Below, one piece after another: positions 47,470-58,263 of a stretch of DNA of 64,000 nucleotides. The notes below the pieces were generated by a model that did no database searches, was not told the origin of the DNA, and worked only from the letters and a program-made list of their open reading frames with translations. Position numbers and translations under genes: made by a program. The DNA is from Selaginella tamariscina (lineage: Eukaryota; Streptophyta; Lycopodiopsida; Selaginellales; Selaginellaceae): NCBI GenBank assembly GCA_003024785.1, contig PUQB01000192.1, positions 318,751-382,750 of the forward strand. The letters are read 5' to 3'. Each line of letters opens with the position of its first letter. The first letter of the stretch is position 1.

Positions 47470-48720
47470 CACAGAGTTGGAGGTTCTTCGTCAGTACATC
47501 GAGGACAACTTGGCATCCGGCTTCATTCGTCACTCAAAGTCCCCTGCAGGAGCACCTATCTTCTTTGTCAAGAAGAAAGGATGGGAGTTTACGTTTGGTT
47601 GTGACTACAGGGGTTTGAATCAAGTCACCATCGGAACCGTACTCGTTGCCATTGATCCCGGAACTTCTCGATCGGCTGCGAGAAGCAAAGGTGTTCATGA
47701 AGATCGACTTACGAGGGGCCTACAATCTTGTATGGATTCGTCTAGGCAATAAGTGGAAGACTTACCTTTTGTACAAGGTATGGACATTTCGAGTACACGG
47801 TGATGCCTTTCGGATTACCAATGCCCCAGCCATGTTCCAACACATGGTGAATGACATCTTTCGTGACTTCTTGGACCAGTTTGTGGTGATTTACCTCGAT
47901 GACATTTTGATTTCTCCAAGGACCAGGCGGCACATGACAAGCAGTGTACGATTAGTTCTATAGAGCGGCTTTGCGAGCATGGCCTATATGCAAAGTTGGA
48001 GAAGTGTTTTTTTCGACAGGGATTCTGTGGAGTTCTTGGGCTACATCGTCTCTCCTGCTGGCGTTTCCATGGACATGCACAAGGTGAAGACCATCGTGGA
48101 GTGGGAGAGGCCCAAGTTGTACGAGATGTACAATGTTTCCTTGGCTTTGCAAACTTCTACAGGCGGTTCATACAGGACTTCTCCAAGCGTGTACTTCCAC
48201 TCACGGAACTCACCAAGCGCACAGGGTTTTCTCTTGGTCCGACAAGGCGGAACATGCATTCACAACACTCAAGGACGCCTTCACGACAGCTCCGATTTTA
48301 GCACATCCTGATCCTTCCGTCCTTTCTTCGTTGAAGCAGATGCCTCGGATTTTGCAGTAGGATCATCCTATCACAAGTTGGAGAAGACAAGTTGCTTCAT
48401 CCTGTAGCTTTTCACTCTCGTAAGTTCCTTTCGGCGGAGATCAATTACGAGATTCATGACAAGGAACTCAAGGCCATTGTGGATTCGTTCGAGGAGTGGC
48501 GGCATTTCCTGGAAGGTGCTGCACATCCTGTACAAGTTCTTACGGATCACAAGAACCTGGAGTTTTCAAACGGCTCGAGTTCTCAGTCGGCGACAGGCTA
48601 GGTGGGAGTTCCTATCACGTTTTGATTTCGTCATCGTCTACAGGCCCGGTTTTGGAATGGCAAGGCGGACGCATTGTCTAGGCGCTCTTACCTTGCACCG
48701 ACCGGGCGATCCTGCATATG
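47470..48720 (+). pseudogene. C2 reverse transcriptase and RNase H remnant
   Basis: [20 protein letters not shown] and [15 protein letters not shown] open [22 protein letters not shown] then YLDDILIS (about 47890-47915) is the catalytic box. FLGFANFYRRFIQDFSKRVL is the connection. RNase H retains [20 protein letters not shown] (48420-48480) and [10 protein letters not shown]. Frameshifts separate these. Confidence 0.88.
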
Positions 48721-50010
48721 ACTGTCAAAGGCAAGTGTTGTTGGGTCCTGATCGATTCCGGCTTGCGGCACTACAGGTTCATCAGGCTCCAGCAAATTCA
48801 ACACTCCTACAGGACATCCGTTTCGCAGTTGGCTACAGACGACTTGGCAAAGAATGTGTTCTCACACATTCATCCTGACATTGCAAGTTCCTCTTCCTCC
48901 AGTTCCCGTTCAGACTACAAGTTGTTCGCCATACAGGATGGACTCCTGTACCGGGAAGGTCTCCTGTACGTTCCTGTTGGTATTTCCAGGACTCGTGTGG
49001 TACAGGATTGTCATGATACCCCGGCTACAGGACATTTTGGTGTGGCCAAGACAGTGGAGTTGGTGACTCGCAACTATTGGTGGCCTGGGTTGCGAGGTTT
49101 TGTGGAAAGGTTTGTACGGAGCTGTGACACTTGTAACAGGTCGAAGATGCCTCATCATGCACCCTCTGGTCTTCTTCGTCCTCTTCCTGTTCCTTCTGCT
49201 CCTTGGAGATCCATTTCTATGGATTTCCTCACAGATCTTCCTCCTCGTGGATTCGATGCAGTTCTTGTGGTGGTTGACCGTTTCACCAACAGGCTCATTT
49301 CCTACCCTGCAACAAGACAGCTACAGGTCAGACAACTGCTGAGTTGGTGATCCGTGAAGTGTTCCGACATCATGGTCTTCCTGAGAGCATTGTTTCTGAT
49401 CGAGGTCCACAATTCATGTCCAAGTTTTGGCGAGAGCTTCTTCGAAGTCTACAGTTAAAGCGGATCTTTCTTCAGGATATCATCACAAACTGATGGGCAG
49501 TCAGAACGCACAATTCAGACCTTGGAGTAATTCTTATTGCTTCATCAGTTACCAACAGGACAACTGGTTGGACCTTCTTCCAATGGCGGAGTTTGCCTAC
49601 AACAACTCCGTTCACGCATCTACAGGCCAGACACCTTTCTTTGCTCTTACAGGCCACCATCCACGTTTTGACTTTGCTCCTCCTGCTTCTCCTTTTTCCG
49701 CTCCTAGTACAGGATCGTCTCCAGCATCTTGTCAGGTACAGGATGATCTCCAGGTTCATCTTCAGCAGGCACAAAACGATACAAGCATCATGCTGATGCT
49801 CACCGTCAGTCGGCACCTGCATACAAGATTGTGATCTCGTGTGGCTTCTTCGTCGACATATTCGCACCAACAGGCCTTCTTTTAAGTTGGATTTTCAATG
49901 ATTGGGCCCTTACAGGATTGTGGCGGAGGTCAATCCTATAGCTTTCCGACTCGAGTTACCATTACGGTGAAACTTCATCCTGTGTTTCACACCTCTTGTT
50001 GGAGCCGTAT
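48718..50010 (+). pseudogene. C2 integrase remnant
   Basis: Zinc-binding region HFGVAKTVELVTRNYWWPGL with CDTC (49030-49135). Core MDFLTDLPP with the first Asp (about 49220), VSDRGPQFMSKFW (about 49395-49435) with the second Asp, and TDGQSERTIQTLE near 49490-49527 with the Glu. GPY/F region near 49900. The core Asp and Glu residues lie in different frames, so the enzyme is dead. Confidence 0.87.
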
Positions 50011-50060
50011 CATCCTTCTTCTCTTCCTGGTCGTGCTTCTTCCCTCCCCTCCTGTGGTCA

Positions 50061-50273
50061 TTAACATGAACCTGAGTACGAAGTTGCAGCCATCCTTGAT
50101 TCTCGTCTTCATCGCCGCCAACTCCAATACTTGGTGGATTGGAAAGGTTATTTGCCTACTATCGCACTTGGGAACCTGCATCCAACTTACTCCATGCTTC
50201 TTCCAAGGTTGCTGCCTTCCATGGCATTATCTGCTAAACCAAGTCCCAAGACTCGTGGAACTCGTCTTTAGGG
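50061..50273 (+). pseudogene. C2 chromodomain
   Basis: PEYEVAAILDSRLHRR and LQYLVDWKGYLPT, then a frame change into TWEPASNLLHASSKVAAF. Equivalent to 3043-3264 in C1. A purine tract AGGGAGGAGGTGC (50270-50282) follows directly before the 3' LTR. Confidence 0.85.
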
Positions 50274-50282
50274 AGGAGGTGC

Positions 50283-50839
50283 TGTCATGACCCGATACAG
50301 GATACATGATTCCAATATAGGATATGGGTTACAGGATTTGCTTGCAGGATATTCCTACAAGGATATGCCACAGGATATGCCTAGAGGATAAGGGACATGT
50401 GGACTCGTCTTAGCCTTGCATGATGCAGCCACTTTTAGATGCATGCAACCATTTTTAGCACTCATGCCTAGATTAGCTCTTGGAGTTGTGAGCATAAAAG
50501 CTCCGACCTAATTGTTATACAATCAGTTATTATCAACACCAGTCTTTCTACAATTAATCTTGTTTTGTTGTCTTTTATCTTGCTTCTTGTCTCCTGCCCT
50601 TGTCTTGTTCAGTTCCTGTCCTGTTCCTATCTCGCTCCTGGATCTTGTCCTGCTCCTGTCTCGCCTGGATCCTATCCTGCTCCTATCTTGCTCCTAGATT
50701 CTGTCTTGTTTCTGTCTTGCCTAGATCTCTTGACTCCTGAGTTCCTAGTTCCTATCCCGTTCCTTGTCCTACTCATGAGTCAAGCTTCCTTGTTCTCGGA
50801 ATCTTACTCACTTCCTTGTTCTTGGATCGTGGCTTGACA
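50283..50839 (+). repeat. C2 3' LTR
   Basis: 557 bp, TGTCATGACCC to GTGGCTTGACA. Several substitutions from the 5' LTR, including AGTTATTATCAA (50525-50536) where the 5' LTR has AGTTACTATCAA. Confidence 0.92.
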
Positions 50840-51750
50840 GATGAATTTGTGATGGCGTATCCTCAAGACAAGTTTGCTAAGAAGGCTTTGAGCTTGGTGG
50901 CAAAGAGGAAACAAGTTCATCAATTACAAAAAGGTGGTAATATTTCAGCATGAATAGAAAGTCGAATGGATACACCCAAATGGGCGCATTTTGTGGTACG
51001 AGATGGAGTTCTTTATTATAAAGAAAGGAGACTCTATGTTCCAGAGGGACATGGAGGGAGAGGTTGTTAAGAGAGCATCACGAGGTTCCTTTGGCAGGAC
51101 ATGGTGGAAGGCATAAGACGTTGGCTTTGTTGAAACAGGGATTTTATTGGCCGGGTATGATAAACGATGTTGCCAAGTATGTTAAGACATGCCCACATGT
51201 CAATAAGTGAAGAGTCGATCGCAAAAATGAGCTGAAAAGTTGCAGTGTCTATCGATTCCAGAGCAGCCATTTCAAAGTGTTACTTTGGACTTTATCATGG
51301 GATTGTCAAAATTTTGTAGTTTTAACGCACTCATAATGGTGGTTGATCAGTTTTCAAAGGTTGGTCATTTTGTTCCAACTGTAGAGATAGTGAATGTAAA
51401 ACAAGCAGCAAAGTTGTTCTTCCACGAAGTTGTAAGAGTGCGAGGGTTACTGAAAACGATGATCTCAGATCAGGATCCTTGATTTTTGGGCAAGTTTTGG
51501 GGAGTTCGGTACGATGCTGAAGTTTAGTACAACTTACCATCCGCAAATAGATGTTCAAAAGGAGAGGGTGAACCAGCAAGTCGAGGACTATCTCAGATGT
51601 TATGTTCAATGTGATTAACTTGATTGGGCTGAACAATTGGATATGGCTGAGATATGTTATAATAACTCAACACACACTGTGATCAGGTGTAACCCGATGG
51701 AAATGTTAACTGGGAATAAGGGTAGTATTCCTCAGAGTATGGTGTTATCA
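50840..51750 (+). pseudogene. G integrase remnant (continues after C2)
   Basis: Resumes with GATGA and reads DEFVMAYPQDKFAKKALS, then HEVPLAGHGG and KTLALLKQGFYWPGMINDV (zinc-binding region, last CxxC degraded to CPHV). Core motifs FQSVTLDFIMGLSKF (first Asp) and IMVVDQFSKVGHF, then MISDQDP (second Asp) at about 51460-51480. Ends abruptly at about 51750 against T integrase DNA, so the rest of integrase and the 3' LTR are missing. Confidence 0.83.
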
Positions 51751-51751
51751 T

Positions 51752-52012
51752 ACTAAAATACACCTATTTCGAGCTACACATGTAGCGTGAAATGGTCTGA
51801 GGAAATCAATATCCCACTTCTCAAAAGGTGTAGAACAAGAACAATAGGATTAAGCGGCATCAAATCTCCACAAGTCGGCCTCCTCACCCTCTGGCAAGGA
51901 TCACAGTGCTTCACATAATCTACTAGATCATGATACAAAGTCAGCCACCACTAACCAGCTTGCAACATAGTCTAGGCTATCACTGTTGGACCAAAATGAC
52001 CCCATATGGCAA
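51752..52012 (-). pseudogene. T element integrase fragment (Tat/Athila-like)
   Basis: The minus strand reads HDLVDYVKHCDPCQRVRRPT (zinc-binding CxxC) and then FEKWDIDFLRPFH and ARNRCILV. The FEKW-x-DF-x-G/R-P-F pattern is typical of Tat/Athila integrases, not of chromoviruses. It is separated from the T reverse transcriptase by the array at 52.4-53.3 kb and by the inserted TR-GAG element. Confidence 0.7.
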
Positions 52013-52023
52013 ATCATGGCAAG

Positions 52024-52422
52024 TGTCACGACCTTGTGCAAAGGGCGAAACCTTTAGAACAAGGGTAGAACCTTTGAGTTGAAAGAGGAGTTGTATTCAA
52101 GAGAGAAAATGAATACAAAATGAAACACAAAGCCGAATACTGATGTTGAATGATTCTGAGAAACTTGAAATTGGAACCTGTTTATATATCTGAGGTCCTG
52201 AGGATTGTGTGGTCCACAATTGGTATGGAACATGCGTATGAATATATGCCTTGCTGTTGATGGTGTAATTTAGTATTCAGGATCATACGGACAAGTTGGT
52301 TAACACATATGTGTGTTAGTGGAAAGGTCTTGGGTTCAAGTCTTGTGAAAGGCAAAAAAATGTAGCAAGAGCAAGAAGAAATCACATGGGAACCTCATGT
52401 GGTAACACACATCGTCGTAACA
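52024..52422. mobile_element. Candidate short solo LTR containing a tRNA-like promoter
   Basis: 399 bp from TGTCACGACC to GTCGTAACA, imperfect inverted ends as in LTRs. It contains a TATA-like stretch at about 52182. Within it CAAGTTGGTTAACAC (A-box-like, about 52292) and GGGTTCAAGTC (B-box, about 52330) resemble a tRNA gene D arm and T arm. Target duplications were not found, so the boundaries are tentative. Confidence 0.35.
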
Positions 52423-52439
52423 CTCCATCTCTTACAGTC

Positions 52440-53342
52440 CTATACACTTGTCTTGCTATAAGGGTGTACACTTGTCTTGCTATAAGGGTGAAATGTGTCA
52501 ATAAGTGTTTCATCTCTTGCAATCCTATACACTTGTCTTGCTATAAGGGTGAAATGTGTCAATAAGTGTTTCTTCTCTGCCCTAGTATATTCCTTAGGAT
52601 ATTCTCCTATTGCCAAAAAGAAAGTATCCATCTCTTTCATCCTATACACTTGTCTTGCTATAAGGGTGAAATGCGTCAATAAGTGTTTCTTCTCTGCCCT
52701 AGTATATTCCTTAGGATATTCTCCTATTGCCAAAAGGTATGCTACACTTGTCTTGCTATAAGGGTGAAATATGTCAATAAGTGTTTCTTCTCTGCCCTAG
52801 TATATTCCTTAGGATATTCTCCTATTGCCAAAAGTATCCATCTCTTTCAATCCTATACACTTGTCTTGCTATAAGGTGAAATGTGTCAATAAGTGTTTCT
52901 TCTCTGCCTAGTATATTCCTTAGGATATTCTCTATTGCCAAAAGGTATGCCACATTTGCTAACCAATTGGGTATCACGCTATAAGGGTGAAATGTGTCAA
53001 TAAGTATTTCTTCTCTGCCTAGATATTCCTTAGGATATTCTCCTATTGCCAAAAAGTATGCCACATCTGCTAACAATTGGGTATTCACTTATAAGGGTGA
53101 AATGTGTCAATAAGTGTTTCAAAAAGTATGCCACATCTGCTAACCAAATGGGTATCACTTATAAGGGTGAAATGTGTCAATAAGTGTTTCAAAAGTATGC
53201 CACATCTGCTAACCAATTGGGTATCACTTATAAGGGTGAAATGTGTCAATAAGTTTTCTTCTCTGCCCTAGTATATTCTTTTAGGATATTCTCCTATTGC
53301 CAAAAAGTACGCCACATCTGCTAACCAATTGGTATCACTTCT
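52440..53342 (-). repeat. Tandem array of a pol segment, about 10 copies
   Basis: The phrase ATAAGGGTGAAATGTGTCAA recurs about ten times, spaced 60 to 120 bp. The full unit is about 120 bp and reads on the minus strand as FLAIGEYPKEYTRAEKKHLL then THFTLIARQVYRI. It is the linker between RNase H and integrase of the T element. Shorter units lack the middle part. One more single copy is at 58280-58405, on the other side of the TR-GAG insertion. Confidence 0.85.
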
Positions 53343-54211
53343 TTGTTAAACAGGAAAAAGGGCTCTCTGCCTCACCTTTCCCTATTTAACCTGTTTTCCT
53401 TCATGCAGACAAGAAACCTTTCATACAATGTACAGGAAAGGCTACACCCTTTCCTTTCTCAACTCTCAATATATCATATATATATATCAGACTTCTCCCA
53501 GTGCCACTATGACTGGTCTCCAAAGTCAAGGGCAAGAACGGATTTTGGCTATGCCTGTTAGATCCATTCATTGAGAGTAGACATACACACACACAAGATT
53601 CTCTAATATGCACCTTTCATTACTAACATGAATACAAGAGACAAAGTGTAGAGAACCTCTATCTCCTGCTAAAACTTCAAATCGAGACCCCTTCTCCTGT
53701 TAGAACTTCAAATGGAGACCTTCTGGAGACCCCTTCTCCCTTGCCCTAACTACTCTTAACTACCCTTCCTCCACCACGTCATCCTTTTCCTTTACGAGAT
53801 TTCCTTTTCCTATTCCTTTTCCTTTTCCTTTTCCTTTTCCTTACTTACCTTTTCCTCTTGGTAAGGATTTTCCTTCTTCACAGCCTTTCCTTCCTTTTCC
53901 TTACTCACCTTTTCCTCTCGGTAAGGATTTTCCTCCTTCACAGCCTTTCTTTCCTTTTTCTTACGCACCTTTTCCTCGGTAAAGATTTTCTTCCTTCATA
54001 GCCTTTCTTTCTTTCCTTTTCCTTACGCACCTTTTCTCTCGGTAAGGATTTTCTCCTTCACAGCCTTTCCTTCCTTTTCCTTACGCACCTTTTCCTCTTG
54101 GTAAGGATTTTCCTCCTTCACAGCCTTTCCTTCCATGCTTACTACAGACCTTCCTACCCTTATTCTCTCTACAATAGGATGTCCTATGCTCCTAATATTT
54201 TACCTTTAACA
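53343..54211 (-). repeat. TR-GAG 3' LTR with 60-bp tandem array
   Basis: Plus-strand ends TGTTAAACAGG and ACCTTTAACA. From about 53850 to 54130 five units of roughly 60 bp repeat CCTTTTCCTCTCGGTAAGG, ATTTTCCTCCTTCACAGCC and TTTCCTTCCTTTTCCTTACG. A TATA-like run TATATATATCAG lies near 53480. Confidence 0.88.
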
Positions 54212-54869
54212 CTGCCCCTCCTTATTTGTTGCTGTGTCCTCACGGCAACTATCCTACTCCTTCCTTTGGATGTTTATCTTCATGGTACTGTGGATTCTCT
54301 CCTTTATACTTCAAAAGTTGTTCTTCACTTTCCTAAGTTCTTGGTTGGAAGTTGATACCTTAAGTTGTAGCACTTGATTTCCTGCATCTTGTTCCTTAGG
54401 ATCAGGATTTGCTTTCTTTTCCTGTTCCTGAATAGTTTTTCCTTCATGTTCCTTTGGCTTCTTTTCTATGTTTATATTCCCTTGCTTTAAAGGATCTGTG
54501 GTATACACATATGTATACTCTAAAGGTTGTTCTGCAAATCAATCTTATACAGGATTGCCTTATAAAACTTTTTCTGTAATCCAGGTTTGTCGTTTTCCTT
54601 CTGCTGAACAGTTTTTTTTTTTCAGCACTACGTGAAGGTCAATATTTGTTAAGACCTTTAAGTTAGGATATGCTTTTTAGGATTTCTACCTCTTTCTGGT
54701 CATCTAGCCCATTAAACTAATCACATCCTTCTAAAACAAGAGGTCGGATTTTATTTTTAACATATCTTTTAGTAGATTATAAATCATTAGTTTTCCTTCT
54801 CCTTCTTCTACCATCATCTTTTCTGTTTTCCAGTTCTGAATAACTTATCAGACTTAATCCATATTCTGG

Positions 54870-57385
54870 CTAAGAACATAGTATAAACAATGTCCTTTTC
54901 TTCTTTTTGTAGGACAAGCAAGGATATCCTAAATTTGAATCCTTTTCTGTGATAGTGACTCCTCTCATTATGTCTAGTGACCTTACACTTCGTTGATCAG
55001 CCATTTTAAGGTTAAATGGGGCATGTTGGATTGGTCCTAAACCCATCCTTTTACATTCACCTTCTTCAATAAAATTCACACCTGAACCTCCATCTATTAA
55101 CACTCGTTTTAGCTTATTTCTTCCACATTACTGTGATGCAAGGAACTTGTCCATCATAATCACCTTCATACAGTACTTCCTTATCCATTTTACAAACTGT
55201 ATATCCTTTACTCGAAGGTGATGTTTGTTGAACTGAACTTAATGCATTTAATATCTGGTTTCTTATGTAAGGAGCTACCCGTATCAACTGTCCAAGCGTA
55301 ACCTTTACCTCCTGATTTATAGCTTGGTGATACATGGAATCCATTGTTTTATCATGTAATGATAATAATGAAAAACTTTGTTCACCTTTATCTATATCAC
55401 CTTTGTTTATACCTTCTGATTCATTATCAGTCCGACTTTCTGGTCTGAATCCTGCTCTTGCTCGTTTACCTTTCCTGTAACAAGCTCTCCTTCTTGTTAG
55501 GAATAGTAACTACCTCTCCTTCTCCACCATAACAAGAGGATTCCTTCTTCTTCTCTTGAAGAGCTATAACTGCCCTTGCAACGGTGGATACTCATCCTTT
55601 TCCTCCTCTATTTGAATTAGCCGTGTTTGTAGGCTGTACATTTGTAGTTTTGGTGGAAGTAGGAGGTTGTACATTCCTCCTAGGACATTCCCTAGAGATA
55701 TGTTCATGTTTCACCACATGTATAACAAACCTGGGAAGGAAAATTCCTACCCTGTGATCCTTGTTTATCATTTCCTTGGTTATAGGAATCATTTCTACCT
55801 CTTTGACCTTGATATGGTCTTTCTCTCTCTATATTGCCTATCATTTCTTTCAGGATAAGGTCTATCATTCTGCCACGCCTTATATGGACCATTTCTCCTG
55901 CATAATACCTTTCCTCTCTAATTTCGTAAGGATTATCATTCCTTCTATCATAATATCCAGTATTCCTATGCTGATAAGGAATCTCATTCCTTCTGCCATA
56001 TGATATATTATTCTTGTTCTCATAAGGAACAGCATTATCATTCCTCTCATTCCCACGGTTCCTATTAGGTGGGAACCTTCTAGGAGGTGGACGTTCATCT
56101 GTCCTCCTTTCTCTCTCTATGCGAGCCACATTCTGATTTAGGAAATGTTTACAGTTCCTAGCCACATGTCCTTCTTTCGCATATCTGGCATGTAGGCATT
56201 GCAGTCTACATTCCTCTACTGTATAACCAGAATTATTACATTTAGTACACCATACTTTTCCTTTAACTCCTCTTAATGTCATTCCTTTAAAGTTTTCATC
56301 ATTTGAGCCAATGCTTTCTCATCTATAGGATATTTTCAAACTTTTACTACATCAGCTTCCTCTTCCTCTTCATCAGAGGATTCTTCCTTTCTTCCATATT
56401 TTTCAAACTTTCCTTCTGCAATCTTTTCTATCTGCCTTCTTTTCTTCTCATATATTTTTAATTGATTAATGAGATCCTCTCTATTCTTTTCATTGATAGT
56501 AAGTGCTAGATCTCTATATGGTTTTAGCAACCCTTGCTTATACCATTGCAATAAGGCATCCATCTTCCATATGCTTTACACTTTTTCTCATGTTTCTTAA
56601 AACGGTGTGTATATTCATCTATCTTTTCTGTTTGCCTTGAAGGATAGTCCTTAACTTCTCTAAATGTTCCTCCGGCAATTCCTCCTTTCTGAAATATTCC
56701 TTAAATGCATCAGTAACCTTCTGATAATTCTCTCTGACTTCCTTTTCTAAATCATAATACAATCAGAGGCATTCCCTTCAATGTATGTGGAAATATAAGC
56801 AGCCTTTCTGCATCCGTCACCTTATACAGTTTTACTACCTCTTCAAATTGTTGTAAGTGCCTTTTCGGATTTTCCTTCTTTCCTGCAGAGAATGTGGGAT
56901 ACTCACCGTACCCCAAACATTCCCGGGAAAAGTGCCATATTTGTAATAATCTTTTGCTCTGGTGTATTTCCTCTTACACCTTCCTCCCTTCCTCTCGGGA
57001 GTTCTCAGGAGATCCTTCTCCTTGCAATCGCGGTCTATGAATAGGCACTCCTTCCGTTCCTCTCACAGTCTCCTCTAAACCAGCTGTTTGATATTGCTCC
57101 AATTTTCTGGATCAGCCTCAGATTTCTGTATTGTTTCTGCAATATCCTCTACTATCTGCCAGGATATTTTGACGTCTATTTTTCGTCAGTTTCAGGTTGC
57201 TGTAGGGCAGCCACTCTATTGGCCTGCCTTTGGTTCCTTTGATCAGCTAAGGCTGGATTCAGGACGATGGTTCCTCCAAGGTTCCATTCATTCCTTCTCC
57301 TTACACATCCGGCTCTACACCTCTGAGCCTTTTTCAAAATGAGAATTTTATCCTTTTTAGCCTCTTTTTCAATGAATGCTAACAC
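54870..57385 (-). pseudogene. TR-GAG gag-protease remnant
   Basis: In minus-strand order: N-terminal MLAFIEKEAKKDKILILKK (57385); an acidic linker SSDEEEEEADVV (56336-56563); zinc-finger segment CTKCNNSGYTVEEC with Tyr where His is usual, then KEGHVARNC; a long Arg/Asn/Tyr-rich region (PYEIREERYY, GQRGRNDSYNQGN); another knuckle HISRECPRR; then protease with LIDGGSGVNFIEEGECKRMG (54870-55103), the D-G-G-S-G variant seen in some plant Ty3 proteases. Several frameshifts break it. Confidence 0.82.
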
Positions 57386-57399
57386 TGCAATGGCGAAAT

Positions 57400-57416
57400 C
57401 CCATCGTGGTCGCCAA
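57400..57416 (-). promoter_or_regulatory. TR-GAG primer-binding site
   Basis: The minus strand reads TTGGCGACCACGATGGG two bases from the 5' LTR. TGGCG is the start found in many Tat/Athila primer sites. The exact tRNA cannot be assigned by eye. Confidence 0.65.
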
Positions 57417-57417
57417 T

Positions 57418-58263
57418 TGTTAACAGGAAAAAGGGCTCTCTGCTCACCTTTCCCTATTTAACCTGTTTCCTTCACGCAGACAGGAAACCTTTCATACACG
57501 TACAGGAAAGGCTACACCCTTTCCTTTCTCAACTCTCAATATATCTGTATATATATATCAGACTTCTCCAGTGCCACTATGACTGGTCTCAAAGTCAAGG
57601 GCAAGAACGGTTTTGGCTATTGCCTTGTTAGATCCATTCATTGAGAGTAGACATATACACACACAAGATTCTCTAATATGCACTTTCATTACTAACATGA
57701 ATACAAGAGACAAAGTGTAGAGAACCTCTATCTCCTGCTAAAACTTCAAATCGAGACCCCTTCTCCTGTTAGAACTTCAAATGGAGACCCTTCTGGAGAC
57801 CCCTTCTCCCTTGCCCTAACTACTCCTTAACTACCTTCCTCTCACCACGTCATCCTTTTCCTTTAAGAGATTCCTTTCCTTTTCCTTTTCCTTTCCTTAC
57901 TTACCTTTTCCTCTTGGTAAGGATTTTCCTTCTTCACAGCCTTTCCTTCCTTTTCTTACTCACCTTTTCCTCTCGGTAAGGATTTTCCCCTTCACAGCCT
58001 TTATTTCCTTTTCTTACGCACCTTTTCCTCTCGGTAAAGATTTTCTTCCTTCATAGCCTTTTTTCCTTTTCCTTACGCACCTTTTCCTCTCGGTAGGATT
58101 TTCTCCCTTCACAGCCTTTCCTTCCTTTTCCTTACGCACCTTTTCCTCTCTTGGTAAGGATTTTTCTCCTTCACAGCCTTTCCTTCCATGCTTATACAGA
58201 CCTTCCTACCCTTATTCTCTCTACAGTAGGATGTCCTATGCTCCTAATATTTTACCTTTAACA
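57418..58263 (-). repeat. TR-GAG 5' LTR
   Basis: Matches 53343-54211 with small indels, including the five-unit array (about 57900-58190). The high similarity suggests a fairly young insertion. Confidence 0.9.

Larger units (their letters stand above)
44719..50839 (+). mobile_element. Chromovirus C2, complete but inactive, nested in G
   Basis: A 6.1-kb plus-strand element with a perfect target duplication GATGA (44714-44718 and 50840-50844). LTRs are 44719-45258 and 50283-50839. The order gag, protease, RT, RNase H, integrase, chromodomain is as in C1. It separates the RNase H and integrase of G, so it is younger than G. All main frames contain indels. Confidence 0.95.
53343..58263 (-). mobile_element. 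TR-GAG type non-autonomous LTR element in T
   Basis: A 4.9-kb minus-strand element with LTRs 53343-54211 and 57418-58263 and target duplication CTTCT (53338-53342 and 58264-58268). The internal region (3.2 kb) encodes gag and an aspartic protease but no RT, RNase H or integrase. It therefore needs enzymes from a partner. A primer site (57400-57416) and a purine tract next to the left LTR (AAGGAGGGGCAG on the minus strand) are both present. It splits the pol array of T. Confidence 0.88.

Noticed and set aside
52440-53342. Tandem repeat suggestive of a satellite or centromeric array
   Set aside because: The unit is a recognisable pol linker segment of the surrounding element, and the array has only about ten irregular units.
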